DNA of 64,000 nt from Curtobacterium sp. MMLR14_010 (lineage in GTDB: Bacteria > Actinomycetota > Actinomycetes > Actinomycetales > Microbacteriaceae): positions 1 to 64,000 of the forward strand of contig NZ_MJGV01000022.1 of NCBI RefSeq assembly GCF_001865015.1, written 5' to 3'. Positions 17,701 to 25,386 of the stretch are shown here, one piece after another (position 1 is the first letter of the stretch; every line of letters starts with the position of its first letter). The notes beneath the pieces are model-generated. The model saw only the letters and a program-made list of their open reading frames with translations. It did no database searches and was not told where the DNA came from. Position numbers and translations under genes: made by a program.

Positions 17701-20232
17701 GGTGAACGTGTCGGTGCCCGAGGTGCCCGTGGCCGGTGCGTAGTCGACGCTGCCGTCCTCGGCGACGACCGCGGTGCCGTTCTTGGCACCGGTGACGATG
17801 GTGGTGGTCAGGTCCGTGCCGAGGTCGTTGCGCTGCACGTCGACCGTGACCGGCACGTTCGCCGTGGTCGTCGCACTGTCGTCGGCAGCCGTCGGGCGGA
17901 CGACGACCGTGACGGTCGCGGTGGCCGGGGTGCCCGACCGGTCGACGATCGTGTAGTCGAAGGTGTCCGTGCCGGAGAAGCCGCCGGCCGGGGTGTACGT
18001 GTACGTGCCGGTGGCGCGGTCGAGCTCGAGCGAGCCTTGTGCCGGCGTGGTGTGCGCCGTCACGCTGAGGCCGTCGCCGAGGTCGTTGCCGAGCAGGCCG
18101 GTCGCGCGGTCGGTCGTCACGGCGGAGCCGCCGGCAGCGACGCTGACCGTGTCGGCGACGGCCTTCGGGGCCACCTGGACGGTGACCGTCACGGTGTCGG
18201 AGCCCGAGCCGTCGGTCACCGTGTACGTGAAGGTGTCCGTGCCGGAGAACCCGGCGGCGGGCGTGTACTTGTACGAACCGTCCGGCTGCACGGCGACCGT
18301 GCCGTGGGCCGGCTGGGTGGACCCGCTCACGTGGAGGTCACTGCCCAGGTCGTCGGACAGGAGGCCCGGTGCGGCTCCGACGGTCGGCTGTCCGGCCGTC
18401 GCGGTGACGGTGTCGGCCCCCGCGGTCGGCAGGACGGTGACCGTCACGGTCGCGGTGGTCGTGGTGCCTGCGCTGTCCGTCGCCGCGTAGGTGAAGGAGT
18501 CCGCGCCGGAGAACCCCGTGGCCGGCGTGTACGTGTACGAGCCGTCGGCGCGCACGTCGAGGGCGCCGTGTGCCGGGTCGGTGTGGTCGGTGACCGTCAG
18601 GCCCTTGCCCGCGTCGTTCGCGAGCAGCCCGTCGCCGGCCCCGGCCTTCGCGGTCGACCCCGCGTGCACGGTGACGGCGTCGTCCGCGGCGCTCGGGGTC
18701 ACGGTGACCGTGACGGTGCTCGTCGCGGTGCGGCCGGACGAGTCCTTCGCGGTGTAGTCGAACGAGTCGGTGCCGGAGAAGCGGTCAGCGGGCGTGTAGG
18801 TCCAGGAGCCGTCGGCCGCGACCGTCGCCGAGCCGTGGGCGGGGGTGGTGTTCGACACCACGGACAGGCCCGTGCCGCTGTCGTTCGCGAGCACACCGGC
18901 GGACGCCGGGACGCGCACGGTGGTGCCGGCGGCGGTGGTGCGGGTGTCGGGGCTGGTACTGACGTGCGTGGCCTTCATCGTGTTCGTGAAGGTCACGACG
19001 ACGTCGGTGCCGTCGCTCGACACCGCCTGCGGGAACACGAAGGACGCCTTCGTGCCGGTGCCGTCCGCCACGGTGCGGTTGCTGCCGAGGTCGACGGCCT
19101 TCCACGTCGTGGCGTAGTTCGCCGGGTCGGTGGTGCCCCACGGGGTCTGGGTCACCGTGTAGTTCTTGCCCGGCGTCGTCAGGATTGCGCCGGCCTTCTT
19201 CTCCTGCACGCCGGTGTCCGACCCGGTCGTGGTGTCACTCGTGCCCTTGCTGGCGCTCGTGATGCCGTCGCCGGTGATGGCGAGGCCGAACTGGTCGCCC
19301 GCGGCCCAGCGCTGGTCGATGTCCGCCTTGCCGGTGACGGTGTCGGCGTAGTTGCAGGTGGCGAGGTCGCTGGCGCCGTAGTTGCCGACGATCGGGAAGC
19401 TCCGCACCTGCGTGCCCGCGGTCGGGTCGAGCTGGTAGATCGTCGTGGTCGCGACGTTGTTCGTCGTGACGGAGTTCGAGATGTAGAGGTACCCGTCGGA
19501 GGAGAACGCGATGCCGGGGCTGTTCGTGCCGGACGGCAGGGTCGCGATCTCGACGGCGGCGAGCGGGGTGTCGGCACCGGCGACCGCGGGGACGGTGTCG
19601 GCGTTGATGCGGTAGACCTTGTCCGCTGCGACGACGAACATCAGCCCCTGCGAGCTGAAGGCAAAGTCACCGTTGCCGGCCTTGAGCCCGGTGATCTGAC
19701 CGACCTGACCGAGGGCGGTGTTCGTCGCCGGGTCGTACGCGCCGAGCCAGCCGGTGTTGTCGCCGTAGTAGTAGATGCCGTTCGCCGGGTTCACGGCACC
19801 GCGGATCACCGAGCGGACCTTGTCGGTCGCGATCGGGTCCGACGCGTTGCCGGACTTCGGGTTGTACGAGCGGAGCGTGGCGCTCACGCCGTTGGAGGCG
19901 GCGAACAGGGACGTGCCCTCGCGGGAGATCCCGAGGCCGTTGTTCGCTCCGGTGCCGAGGGTCGTGACGTCCACCGTCGAGCCCTTGGAGTCGCCCGTCG
20001 TGATGTCGACGGCGACGACCTTGCCGGCGCTGTTCGTCGCGTAGAGCGTGTTCTGGTCGCAGACGAAGTGTCCGTCGGTCGTCGCGGTGACCGCTGACGC
20101 CGGCGTCGCCGCGACGACGGCCGTGGCCGTGCTGAGGCCGGTCCCCACGAGGAGGGCGGCGGCGAGCACGGCGAGGGGCCGGATGCCCGCACGGCGGCGG
20201 GGCGCGGCAGAGCGCTGGGAGGCAGACAGCAT
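14791..20232 (-). CDS. Giant LAFTG-anchored surface protein with about 15 Ig/cadherin-like repeats
   Basis: This 1813-aa secreted wall protein begins with a signal peptide (AxA cleavage after about residue 47). A propeller-like segment (about 50-300) follows, starting at DGHFVCDQNTLYATN. Next is a prealbumin/SpaA-like region marked by WAAGDQFGLAITGDG. About 14 regular tandem repeats of roughly 85 residues come after it, each with a ND.GT.L.VT motif, DGSYTYTP and FSGTDTFTYTVTD, plus a divergent fifteenth. The tail has LAFTG (1773-1777), a hydrophobic helix and RRRR, a sorting signal of the kind used by actinobacterial class E sortases. No sortase lies in the window. Such stalk proteins usually mediate adhesion, which is inferred here. 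Confidence 0.88.
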   Translation of the reverse strand: MLSASQRSAAPRRRAGIRPLAVLAAALLVGTGLSTATAVVAATPASAVTATTDGHFVCDQNTLYATNSAGKVVAVDITTGDSKGSTVDVTTLGTGANNGLGISREGTSLFAASNGVSATLRSYNPKSGNASDPIATDKVRSVIRGAVNPANGIYYYGDNTGWLGAYDPATNTALGQVGQITGLKAGNGDFAFSSQGLMFVVAADKVYRINADTVPAVAGADTPLAAVEIATLPSGTNSPGIAFSSDGYLYISNSVTTNNVATTTIYQLDPTAGTQVRSFPIVGNYGASDLATCNYADTVTGKADIDQRWAAGDQFGLAITGDGITSASKGTSDTTTGSDTGVQEKKAGAILTTPGKNYTVTQTPWGTTDPANYATTWKAVDLGSNRTVADGTGTKASFVFPQAVSSDGTDVVVTFTNTMKATHVSTSPDTRTTAAGTTVRVPASAGVLANDSGTGLSVVSNTTPAHGSATVAADGSWTYTPADRFSGTDSFDYTAKDSSGRTATSTVTVTVTPSAADDAVTVHAGSTAKAGAGDGLLANDAGKGLTVTDHTDPAHGALDVRADGSYTYTPATGFSGADSFTYAATDSAGTTTTATVTVTVLPTAGADTVTATAGQPTVGAAPGLLSDDLGSDLHVSGSTQPAHGTVAVQPDGSYKYTPAAGFSGTDTFTYTVTDGSGSDTVTVTVQVAPKAVADTVSVAAGGSAVTTDRATGLLGNDLGDGLSVTAHTTPAQGSLELDRATGTYTYTPAGGFSGTDTFDYTIVDRSGTPATATVTVVVRPTAADDSATTTANVPVTVDVQRNDLGTDLTTTIVTGAKNGTAVVAEDGSVDYAPATGTSGTDTFTYRVTDGTGRNSGTVTATITVVPRALPDTAATTADQPVSIATSGLTRNDVGTGVTVTAVRDAQHGTVALGKDGTVVFTPTDGFSGTATFHYDVVDAAGSTATSWVVVVVGPQATADTATATAGSTLTVSAADGVLANDQGTDLRATLDEEPLHGTVDMHADGSYTYTPKDGWSGPDTFTYTATDAEGNTSTGIVRVTVKPSTVGDTVTTAAGQPVTVTSRDLTANDHGTGLTVTAVGTPGTGTVVRNADGTVTYTPKPGTSGTDTFTYEVTGANGNTATGTVTVTVTPVVATPDASATADGTLVVPADQGVLTGSTGSDLTVTDATKPAHGDATVAKDGSYTYTPTPGYSGPDTFDVTVTDGTGTTTTGTVTITVAPKALADTATTTASTPVDVPVAKNDSGTSLTVTAVGTASHGTASIGGTGTVTYVPEAGFSGTDTFTYTVTDPTKGTATATVTVTVTPTAVADTVRTPAGTALAIAGSTLMGNDLGTGLRVTSHGTAAHGTVTDGPDGSLVYTPDTRFSGTDTFTYTATDASGQPTTATVTVLVGAVAVDDWSTTTTNGVVRMPAAKGVLSDDAGSGLWASMETKPQHGHLRLAKDGSYVYTPAANWSGRDWFTYAAHDADGNTAFARVAIDVVPTAAHDTARTTAGTPVTVKGPGVLGNDHGADLTVVTVGRAAHGTVTIAADGTFRYTPAAGFSGIDTVAYTAQDAAGQQADTTVTVTVGIAATDDHGHTIAGVALPVDARHGLLRNDLGTGLTTALHGKPAHGSVRVHADGSYVYSPAAGFTGTDRFTYTVTDASGQTTTATATITVVAHAVATDDQATGTKGRAVTIDPLGNDSATGGARFRTGTLRLVDPASGSHVSRVAVDGEGVWTVRHGRVVFTPEADHTGTLQLAYTVTDSDGQAVTATITVVYPVGVAAAVHAAQLAFTGATGLVGLGLAALAALLAGAALLLRRRRPTYGPLRRS

Positions 20233-20457
20233 GGATCACTTCCGGGTCGGGTCGACGGAACGCGACCCGCTCGATCCCGCAGGGACAGGAGAACGGACGT
20301 TCGCGCTGGCCTGATCCTGACAGGAAACACGGAGGAAGTGGGGACAACGGCGGTCCCCAGTAGGGGGGACCACTCGTTCGGGGGACGACGCGATCGGCAT
20401 CGCCCCGGGCATGACGAACGCCCCGCCGGAGACCGACGGGGCGTGCAGTGGAGACGA
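20233..20457. other. Upstream region of the giant surface protein gene
   Basis: This 225-bp gap holds three GGGGAC-type motifs in alternating orientation: 20340-20345, 20352-20358 (reversed) and 20365-20371. The last two form a 7-bp inverted repeat, a candidate operator for the minus-strand surface protein gene. A terminator hairpin of the preceding gene lies at 20418-20444. Confidence 0.35.
20418..20444 (-). terminator. Hairpin terminator after the tandem small-protein genes
   Basis: ACGCCCCG (20418-20425) pairs with CGGGGCGT (20437-20444) around an 11-nt loop, beginning 13 nt after the stop of the minus-strand gene at 20458. It would separate that gene from the giant surface protein gene. 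Confidence 0.6.
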
Positions 20458-20787
20458 CTAGGACGCGGTGCGGATGACGTCCGGCAGGACCAGGTGGAGG
20501 CGCTCGGCGAGCTTCGCCTGCGCATCCTCGAGCGAGCGGAAGTCGCCGACGTACTGGCCGAAGGTGTCGGACACGAAGTAGTGCGAGCCCTGCTTGTCGA
20601 CGGTGCCGCCGTAGTAGCCGCCGTAGTTCGCGGCCCAGAGCCCGGTGTCCGGTCGGGTCCAGAGGATCGTGGCTCGCGCGGGCTGCACCGGCGCGATGAC
20701 CTCGGCCTCGATGGCCGCGATGACCTCGATCGTCTCGGTGTCGAGGGTGACCTCGGTGGTGGCGTGGTGGTCGTCGATCAAGCTCAT
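20458..20787 (-). CDS. Small protein of unknown family, paralog 1 (W..NYGGY.GG.VDK motif)
   Basis: This 109-aa protein is not recognised. It is cysteine-free, has no signal peptide or membrane helix, and closely resembles its upstream neighbour at 20846-21178. Shared elements in order are a leader-like TLDTET..... IAA.EA (about residues 14-28), a central WAANYGGYYGGTVDK (about 47-61), SDTFG..VGDF, and a final helix SLEDAQAKLAERLH ending LP.VIR. The pattern suggests a short beta-sheet capped by a helix. It is preceded by AAGGAA at good distance. No function is assigned. Confidence 0.75.
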   Translation of the reverse strand: MSLIDDHHATTEVTLDTETIEVIAAIEAEVIAPVQPARATILWTRPDTGLWAANYGGYYGGTVDKQGSHYFVSDTFGQYVGDFRSLEDAQAKLAERLHLVLPDVIRTAS

Positions 20788-20845
20788 GGTCGTTCCTTCG
20801 TGTCGTGCGTGTGGTGCGTTCGTGCGGGTGCAGTCGTGGCGCCGG

Positions 20846-21178
20846 TCAGTCGACCGAGCGGATGACCGGCGGGAGCATCACGTGCAGGCGGTCGGCGAGG
20901 TTCGCCTGGGCGTCCTCGAGCGACGCGAAGTCGCCGACGACGAGGCCGAACGTGTCCGAGGCGACGTAGCGGTTCGCGACCTTGTCGACGGAGCCGCCGA
21001 AGTAGCCGCCGTAGTTGGCGACCCACTCGCCGTCGTCCTCCTGTGTCCAGGTGAGCTTGGCGCGCGCCGGACGGGTGGTGGGAGCAACCCCGGCCTCGAG
21101 GATGGCGATCGTGTCGACCGTCTCGGTGTCGAGGGTGAGTTCACGCTGCGTCTGCGTGGTGCTGGCGGTGATGCTCAT
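20846..21178 (-). CDS. Small protein of unknown family, paralog 2 (W..NYGGY.GG.VDK motif)
   Basis: This 110-aa protein is the first of the tandem pair, with AGGAG about 7 nt before its ATG. It shares the leader-like ELTLDTETVDTIAILEAG, WVANYGGYFGGSVDK, SDTFG..VGDFASLEDAQANLADRLH and the LPPVIR end with paralog 1. Similarity runs the full length, so this is a recent duplication. With no cysteines, a lanthipeptide-type precursor is excluded. CCGGGGTAC motifs upstream may control both genes. The function is unknown. Confidence 0.75.
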   Translation of the reverse strand: MSITASTTQTQRELTLDTETVDTIAILEAGVAPTTRPARAKLTWTQEDDGEWVANYGGYFGGSVDKVANRYVASDTFGLVVGDFASLEDAQANLADRLHVMLPPVIRSVD

Positions 21179-21198
21179 GGCGCTGCTCCTGTCACGAT

Positions 21199-21360
21199 CC
21201 GGGGTACATCGGGCTGTCCCTGAAATCTAGGGGTTCGAGCATGTCCGCCGCCATCCAGCCCCGGGCATTCACGGCTTCCCTTCATGCCCTCCATCAGCCC
21301 GCCCCGGTTTCGCGGGCCTGATCGACCCCGAACCGGGGTACACGTCCCCCACCGGGGTAC
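21199..21360. promoter_or_regulatory. Three CCGGGGTAC motifs in a divergent intergenic region
   Basis: CCGGGGTAC occurs at 21199-21207, 21333-21341 and 21352-21360. The last two are extended to ACCGGGGTAC and lie 19 bp apart. The region separates the tandem small-protein genes (-) from the VanZ-like gene (+), so a shared regulator could act on both. The binding protein is unknown. Confidence 0.4.
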
Positions 21361-21419
21361 TCGCGGTTCGGACAATCGGCGAATGGGGGACAACGGTCGT
21401 GGGCGATACGGTCGCTCCC

Positions 21420-22352
21420 ATGACGCCGCGACGGACCGAGCTGCTCGCCCGGGCGCTCCTGGTCGCGCTCGGGGTGGTCGTGCTGGCGATGGTCCTCGTC
21501 CCCGCGACCGGGCAGGCCGCCGCGTCCGTCGTGCTCCACGTCGCGAACGTCCTCAGGACCCGCGTGGGGCACGGGACGCTCACCCTGTCCGACGACTTCG
21601 TCCTCGCCGCGGTCGTCACCGGGGTGAGCGCCTGTCTGCCGGCGCTCGTGGCGGGGGCGAGCCGAGCCTCCCGACCGATGCCCCTGCCGATCCGGCGAGC
21701 CGCCCTCGTGAGCCTGCTGGTGGCGGTGGCGGGCGCCCTGGCGCTCGCGCTGGTCAGCGCTGTCCCGTTCGTGACGTTCCGGTCCCTGGTGACGGCTGCG
21801 GCCGTCGGGGTGGCGCTCGGGACCCTGGGGCTGGCGGTGCACCAGACGCTGCGTGACGCGGGCAGGAGCGCGCTGCGGGCGGACGGGCGGAGTCGGCGGG
21901 CTGCGGTCGTCCTCGGGGCCGTGTACGCGGCGCTCGTGGGCGTCATCGCGTTCACGGGGTCACCGGTGGACGCGGGGGCGCAGCCGTGGCTGCTGCGGAC
22001 GCTCGAGCGCCTGCACACGGTCGGCCTGCCGGGGTGGTTCGACTACGCGGCGACGGAGTTCTCGGCGAACGTGCTGTTCTTCGTGCCGCTCGGGGTCTTC
22101 GTGGTGCTGCTGCTCGGTGCGCGCCGGTGGTGGGTCGGCGCTGGATCCGGGTTCCTGCTGAGCGTTCTCATCGAGGTGTCGCAGTCGCTGTTCCTGCCCG
22201 CGCGGTTCGGGTCCGTGGACGACGTCGTCTCGAACACGTGCGGGGCGGTCGTCGGGGCGTTGGTGGGGGTCGTGGTGGCGGGGCGGACTCGTCGACCGCA
22301 TGATGGGGTGCGCGACTCCGCAGAACAGGGTGAGCGCTCTTCCTCGGCCTGA
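21420..22352 (+). CDS. VanZ family membrane protein
   Basis: About 310 residues with several predicted membrane helices. The VanZ-like part is C-terminal: FSANVLFFVPLGVF, then a helix ending LLSVLIEVSQSLF, and RFGSVDDVVSNTCGAVVGAL. VanZ proteins are associated with low-level teicoplanin resistance and envelope modification, but most homologs, including this one, have no assigned role. Two starts are possible: GTG 21399, with GGGGGA about 9 nt upstream, or ATG 21420. The ATG is used here without strong support. It is divergent from the tandem small-protein genes. Confidence 0.78.
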   Translation: MTPRRTELLARALLVALGVVVLAMVLVPATGQAAASVVLHVANVLRTRVGHGTLTLSDDFVLAAVVTGVSACLPALVAGASRASRPMPLPIRRAALVSLLVAVAGALALALVSAVPFVTFRSLVTAAAVGVALGTLGLAVHQTLRDAGRSALRADGRSRRAAVVLGAVYAALVGVIAFTGSPVDAGAQPWLLRTLERLHTVGLPGWFDYAATEFSANVLFFVPLGVFVVLLLGARRWWVGAGSGFLLSVLIEVSQSLFLPARFGSVDDVVSNTCGAVVGALVGVVVAGRTRRPHDGVRDSAEQGERSSSA

Positions 22353-22375
22353 GTACTCGTCAGTACCGTCGCCCC

Positions 22376-22567
22376 ATGACCAGTACCCGAACCCGGTCGA
22401 CGTACTCACCTGTCGAGACCCGAGCAACCTCGTCCTACAACTACCAGCAGTACGACACTGCAGATCGCCAGCCCGTGCGTCGCGCCCAGACGTACCCGTG
22501 GTGGATCTGGACCGTCGCCCCGCTCCTGACCATCGTGGTCGTCGACGGGGTGCTCTTCGTCGTCTGA
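22376..22567 (+). CDS. Small single-pass membrane protein, hypothetical
   Basis: This 63-aa frame encodes a polar, Thr/Ser/Tyr-rich N-terminus and a C-terminal hydrophobic helix WWIWTVAPLLTIVVVDGV. It starts 24 bp after the VanZ-like gene and ends just before a strong terminator, which suits a real final gene of that unit. No clear ribosome-binding site is visible, and the family is not recognised, so it remains tentative. Confidence 0.45.
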   Translation: MTSTRTRSTYSPVETRATSSYNYQQYDTADRQPVRRAQTYPWWIWTVAPLLTIVVVDGVLFVV

Positions 22568-22589
22568 CGCAGGAGCTCCCCAAGGAACG

Positions 22590-22625
22590 ACGAAGCCGCC
22601 GGGACCGAGGTCCCAGCGGCTTCGT
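22590..22625. terminator. Strong bidirectional terminator hairpin
   Basis: ACGAAGCCGC (22590-22599) pairs perfectly with GCGGCTTCGT (22616-22625), continued by GGGACC/GGTCCC inside. It is flanked by T-containing tails on both strands and lies between convergent genes. Confidence 0.8.
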
Positions 22626-22639
22626 TCGTGCAGAGGTGC

Positions 22640-23197
22640 TCAGGCCGCGATCTGGCCGTCGCGCTGGCGACGAACCGTGCCACGGACCACGAGCAGGCCG
22701 CCACCGAGGACGACAGCGCCGCCGCCGACCCAGAGGGCCAGAGCGGAGATGGTGCCACCGGTGAAGGCGAGCGAACCGGTGCCACCCGAGGCGCCGACAG
22801 CTGCTGCGCCGGCGGCCGGGGTGGCCGTGATGGCGGCAGTGCCGATGTTGCCCGAGGTCACACCCGTGGCGGTCAGCGTGTAGGTGCCCGAGGCACCGGC
22901 CGGCAGCGTGACGCGCGGCGAGACGGCACCGGTCGCGGAGGCGGTGTACGCCTTCGAGACGGAGGTCGTCGGGAGCGCGCCGAGCGTGACGGCACCGGCA
23001 CCGGTGACCGTGATGTTCACGGTCTCGTTGCCGACGAACGAGCCCGGGCCGAAGTTGATGATCGTGGTGCCGCCGGCGATGGTGCTGCCGGTGACGGTCA
23101 CGTTGGACGTCGGGACGTAGCCGGCAGCGTTGGCAGCAGCCGGGGTCGCGATGAGTGCGGCGCCAGCCAGCACGATCGCAGCGATGATCTTCTTCAT
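22640..23197 (-). CDS. Small secreted LAFTG-anchored wall protein
   Basis: This 185-aa protein has a signal peptide (MKKIIAAIVLAGAALIATPA, cleavage after ANA near residue 24). A single beta-rich domain of Thr/Val/Gly-rich sequence follows, with a tail LAFTG (143-147), a hydrophobic helix and RRQR. This is a class E-type sortase signal, the same as in the giant surface protein 2.4 kb away. It may be an abundant coat protein or a substrate displayed by the wall. It has GGGGAA about 8 nt before the ATG. No specific family is recognised. Confidence 0.8.
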   Translation of the reverse strand: MKKIIAAIVLAGAALIATPAAANAAGYVPTSNVTVTGSTIAGGTTIINFGPGSFVGNETVNITVTGAGAVTLGALPTTSVSKAYTASATGAVSPRVTLPAGASGTYTLTATGVTSGNIGTAAITATPAAGAAAVGASGGTGSLAFTGGTISALALWVGGGAVVLGGGLLVVRGTVRRQRDGQIAA

Positions 23198-23571
23198 GAA
23201 GTGGTTCCCCTAGTGATCTGATCCCTGAGACCCTGAGACCCAGAGCCCTGACCCCTCGCAGACAACCGACCGACATTGGTTCCCTGCAGCGCGGTTGGCG
23301 AAGTTCCCTCAAACTAGCGGATGTTCACAGCGGCCACGCATGATCTTTGTGTCGGGCTCGTGAACTCTCGTGCTGGCAGAACTGCCGGTCCACGGTCCGC
23401 GCACACCGAGTCCGCGGTCACAGGAGCGCATTTCCCCTGGTCAGCGGCGATAGCTGCCAGATCTGTACCTGCGGTCACACCACACGTTCGCGCTGTGATC
23501 AGCTCGCCGCCACGCGAGACTCCCCCGGAATGGGGGCACGATCGCGGCCTGAAGAGCCGGATACCGCAGTG
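23198..23571. other. Intergenic region of 374 bp between two minus-strand genes
   Basis: No gene was found. A CTGAGACC direct repeat occurs around 23225-23242. A TAGTTT at about 23313-23318 (minus strand) could be a -10 box for the small wall protein. The sequence is less G+C rich than the flanks. The 3' end of the DUF4012 gene borders it, but no clear terminator was seen. Confidence 0.4.
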
Positions 23572-25386
23572 TCAACCCGCCGAGTTGCCACAGTCGACCG
23601 TGGTCGGCTGTACCTCGGTCTGGACGATCGTCGGGGTGGACATCGCTCGTACGGCCGCCCGGGCCTGGCCGGCCGTCCCCAGGAACGTGACGCGGAACGT
23701 CGTGCTCTGCCCGGGCGCGAGCAGGGTCTGCACCTGCACGACGGGGTGCGCGCCGTCGACCGCGGTGTGTGGCGCGGCGGTCTTGCCGTCCTGCGTCGAA
23801 CCGAGGTAGATCTCGCCCTTCGCCGCGTAGACCGCGACGTTCGTCTGGACGTTGCCCGGCTCCACGCCGAAGTTCCCACCGCCCGTCACGTACGCCGGGA
23901 GGCTCGTGGCTGCGTCCGCAGGTGCCGTGTTCTTCAAGGTGACCTGGACCACCGACGTCGGTCGCCCGTCCGCGCGGCAGACCGCGCTGCCGACGGCGAC
24001 GGTCTTCTGCAGGTAGAAGTCCATCTTCGCGCCGGTCGCATCGTTCAGGTAGACACCGAACTGTCGCTCGGAAGCACTGCTCGTCGGCAGCGGTCCGGTA
24101 ACGGCGGTTCCGTCGAGCCGGTCTCGCTCGGCGCTGTCCGCGCTCCACAAGCGCAGCCGGTTCTCCTGCACGCCGTCGGTCAGGGCGCTGATGAAGGTCT
24201 TCGGGTCGAAGGCGCCGCTGGACACCTTGTCGAACACGGCACTCGCGGCCGACGCGAAGAAGGCGTCCTGCATCGCGGGGTCCGGGTACTTCGCGTACAC
24301 GTCACTCAGGAGCAGCTTGACCGCGTTGCCGGAGTTGAGCGTGTCCCCGGTCGGCAGCTGCACCGGACCGGTGGCCTTCAGGAGGTAGGACAGGGTCACG
24401 GGATCCATGGACAGGACGCCGTCGACCTGCTGGCCGTACTTCTGCTTCCACATCTCCCGCGCCAACCTCGCCGAGACGTCGAACCGCGGCGTCAGGGTGA
24501 CGTCCTGCATGTACTCGCCAACGATGGGGCCGTAGAGCCCGACAGTGTCTGTCGACAGCGGCAAAACGGGCTGTTCGGCGTGCCCGAAGGACGACCCGGA
24601 TGCTTGATTGGCCAAGTGGATCGCACCATCCCGCACATCGAGGAGCGCCACCGCACCCGGGATGCCTCCCCCTGCCCGCAGCTCCGCGTTGTTCTGGAAC
24701 AGCAGCAGGTACCGGCGGTCCCCGTCGTGCCCGAGCATGGCCGGCGCGAGCTGGACGGCCCGGTTCGCAACATCGGCCTGCCGAGCGACCGAAGCGACCG
24801 CGTTGCGGAGCTGGTCCACCGCACCGGTCACCGGCGAGAGCGTGTCGGAGGTGTCGATCGCCGTGGCGTCGCGGTCCGCCTTCGCCAACGTCGTCGCTGC
24901 GCGCTGGACGGCCGGCTGCGCCTTCACCAGCGGCGCGAGGTCGACCTTGCCGTCCTTCGGTGCGAACGCCTTGACGTTCACGTCGCCGATGACGCCGGCG
25001 ACCGGCTTCACCGCTCCCGTCGCGACGTCGTCCACGACGACGGCGACCTCACGCACCGCGCGCAGGTTCGACCCGACGAACGGGAGGACCTGGAACGCAC
25101 CCCACACCGGGTCCCCGGTCAACGACCGGGCAGCGGCAGCGTGGTCTTGCAGGTCGTCCGCCGTCTTCTGCGCAGCAGTGCTGTTGCCGCTGACGAGTTC
25201 CGAACGGAGCGTGCCGACGAGCTGCACGGACTGCTCGAGGTCGCGTTTGGCCATCAGGCCGCGCACCCCGACCCAGGCGACAGCGAGGATCAGCAACAGG
25301 ACGAGCGCCAGCACGACCCACAGCACCGGCCGGCCCCTGGAACCCCGGCGTGCTGTGGTCCGTCGCGACTCGGGAAGGTCGGACAT
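23572..25386 (-). CDS. DUF4012 domain-containing membrane-anchored protein
   Basis: About 604 residues: a short Arg-rich cytosolic start, one membrane helix (VLWVVLALVLLLILAVAWVG), then a large extracytoplasmic DUF4012 region. That region contains LLLFQNNAELRAGGG (typical of the domain) and DGVLSMDPVTLSYLL. Members usually accompany exopolysaccharide or capsule loci in actinobacteria, which fits the cluster to the right; the activity is unknown, though a link to glycan attachment is plausible. The ATG at 25386 is chosen over an upstream one. TAGGAT ends 7 nt before it, compatible with a leaderless mRNA. Confidence 0.82.
   Translation of the reverse strand: MSDLPESRRTTARRGSRGRPVLWVVLALVLLLILAVAWVGVRGLMAKRDLEQSVQLVGTLRSELVSGNSTAAQKTADDLQDHAAAARSLTGDPVWGAFQVLPFVGSNLRAVREVAVVVDDVATGAVKPVAGVIGDVNVKAFAPKDGKVDLAPLVKAQPAVQRAATTLAKADRDATAIDTSDTLSPVTGAVDQLRNAVASVARQADVANRAVQLAPAMLGHDGDRRYLLLFQNNAELRAGGGIPGAVALLDVRDGAIHLANQASGSSFGHAEQPVLPLSTDTVGLYGPIVGEYMQDVTLTPRFDVSARLAREMWKQKYGQQVDGVLSMDPVTLSYLLKATGPVQLPTGDTLNSGNAVKLLLSDVYAKYPDPAMQDAFFASAASAVFDKVSSGAFDPKTFISALTDGVQENRLRLWSADSAERDRLDGTAVTGPLPTSSASERQFGVYLNDATGAKMDFYLQKTVAVGSAVCRADGRPTSVVQVTLKNTAPADAATSLPAYVTGGGNFGVEPGNVQTNVAVYAAKGEIYLGSTQDGKTAAPHTAVDGAHPVVQVQTLLAPGQSTTFRVTFLGTAGQARAAVRAMSTPTIVQTEVQPTTVDCGNSAG

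Noticed and set aside
14926-20097. Open frame of 1723 codons on the plus strand opposite the giant surface protein gene
   Set aside because: Its translation is Arg/Gly/Val-rich without any domain, and it mirrors the codon bias of the true gene, which has signal peptide, repeats and sorting signal.
20458-21178. Lanthipeptide or other Cys-crosslinked RiPP precursors
   Set aside because: Neither protein contains cysteine, no glycine-glycine cleavage site is clear, and no modification enzyme gene is adjacent.
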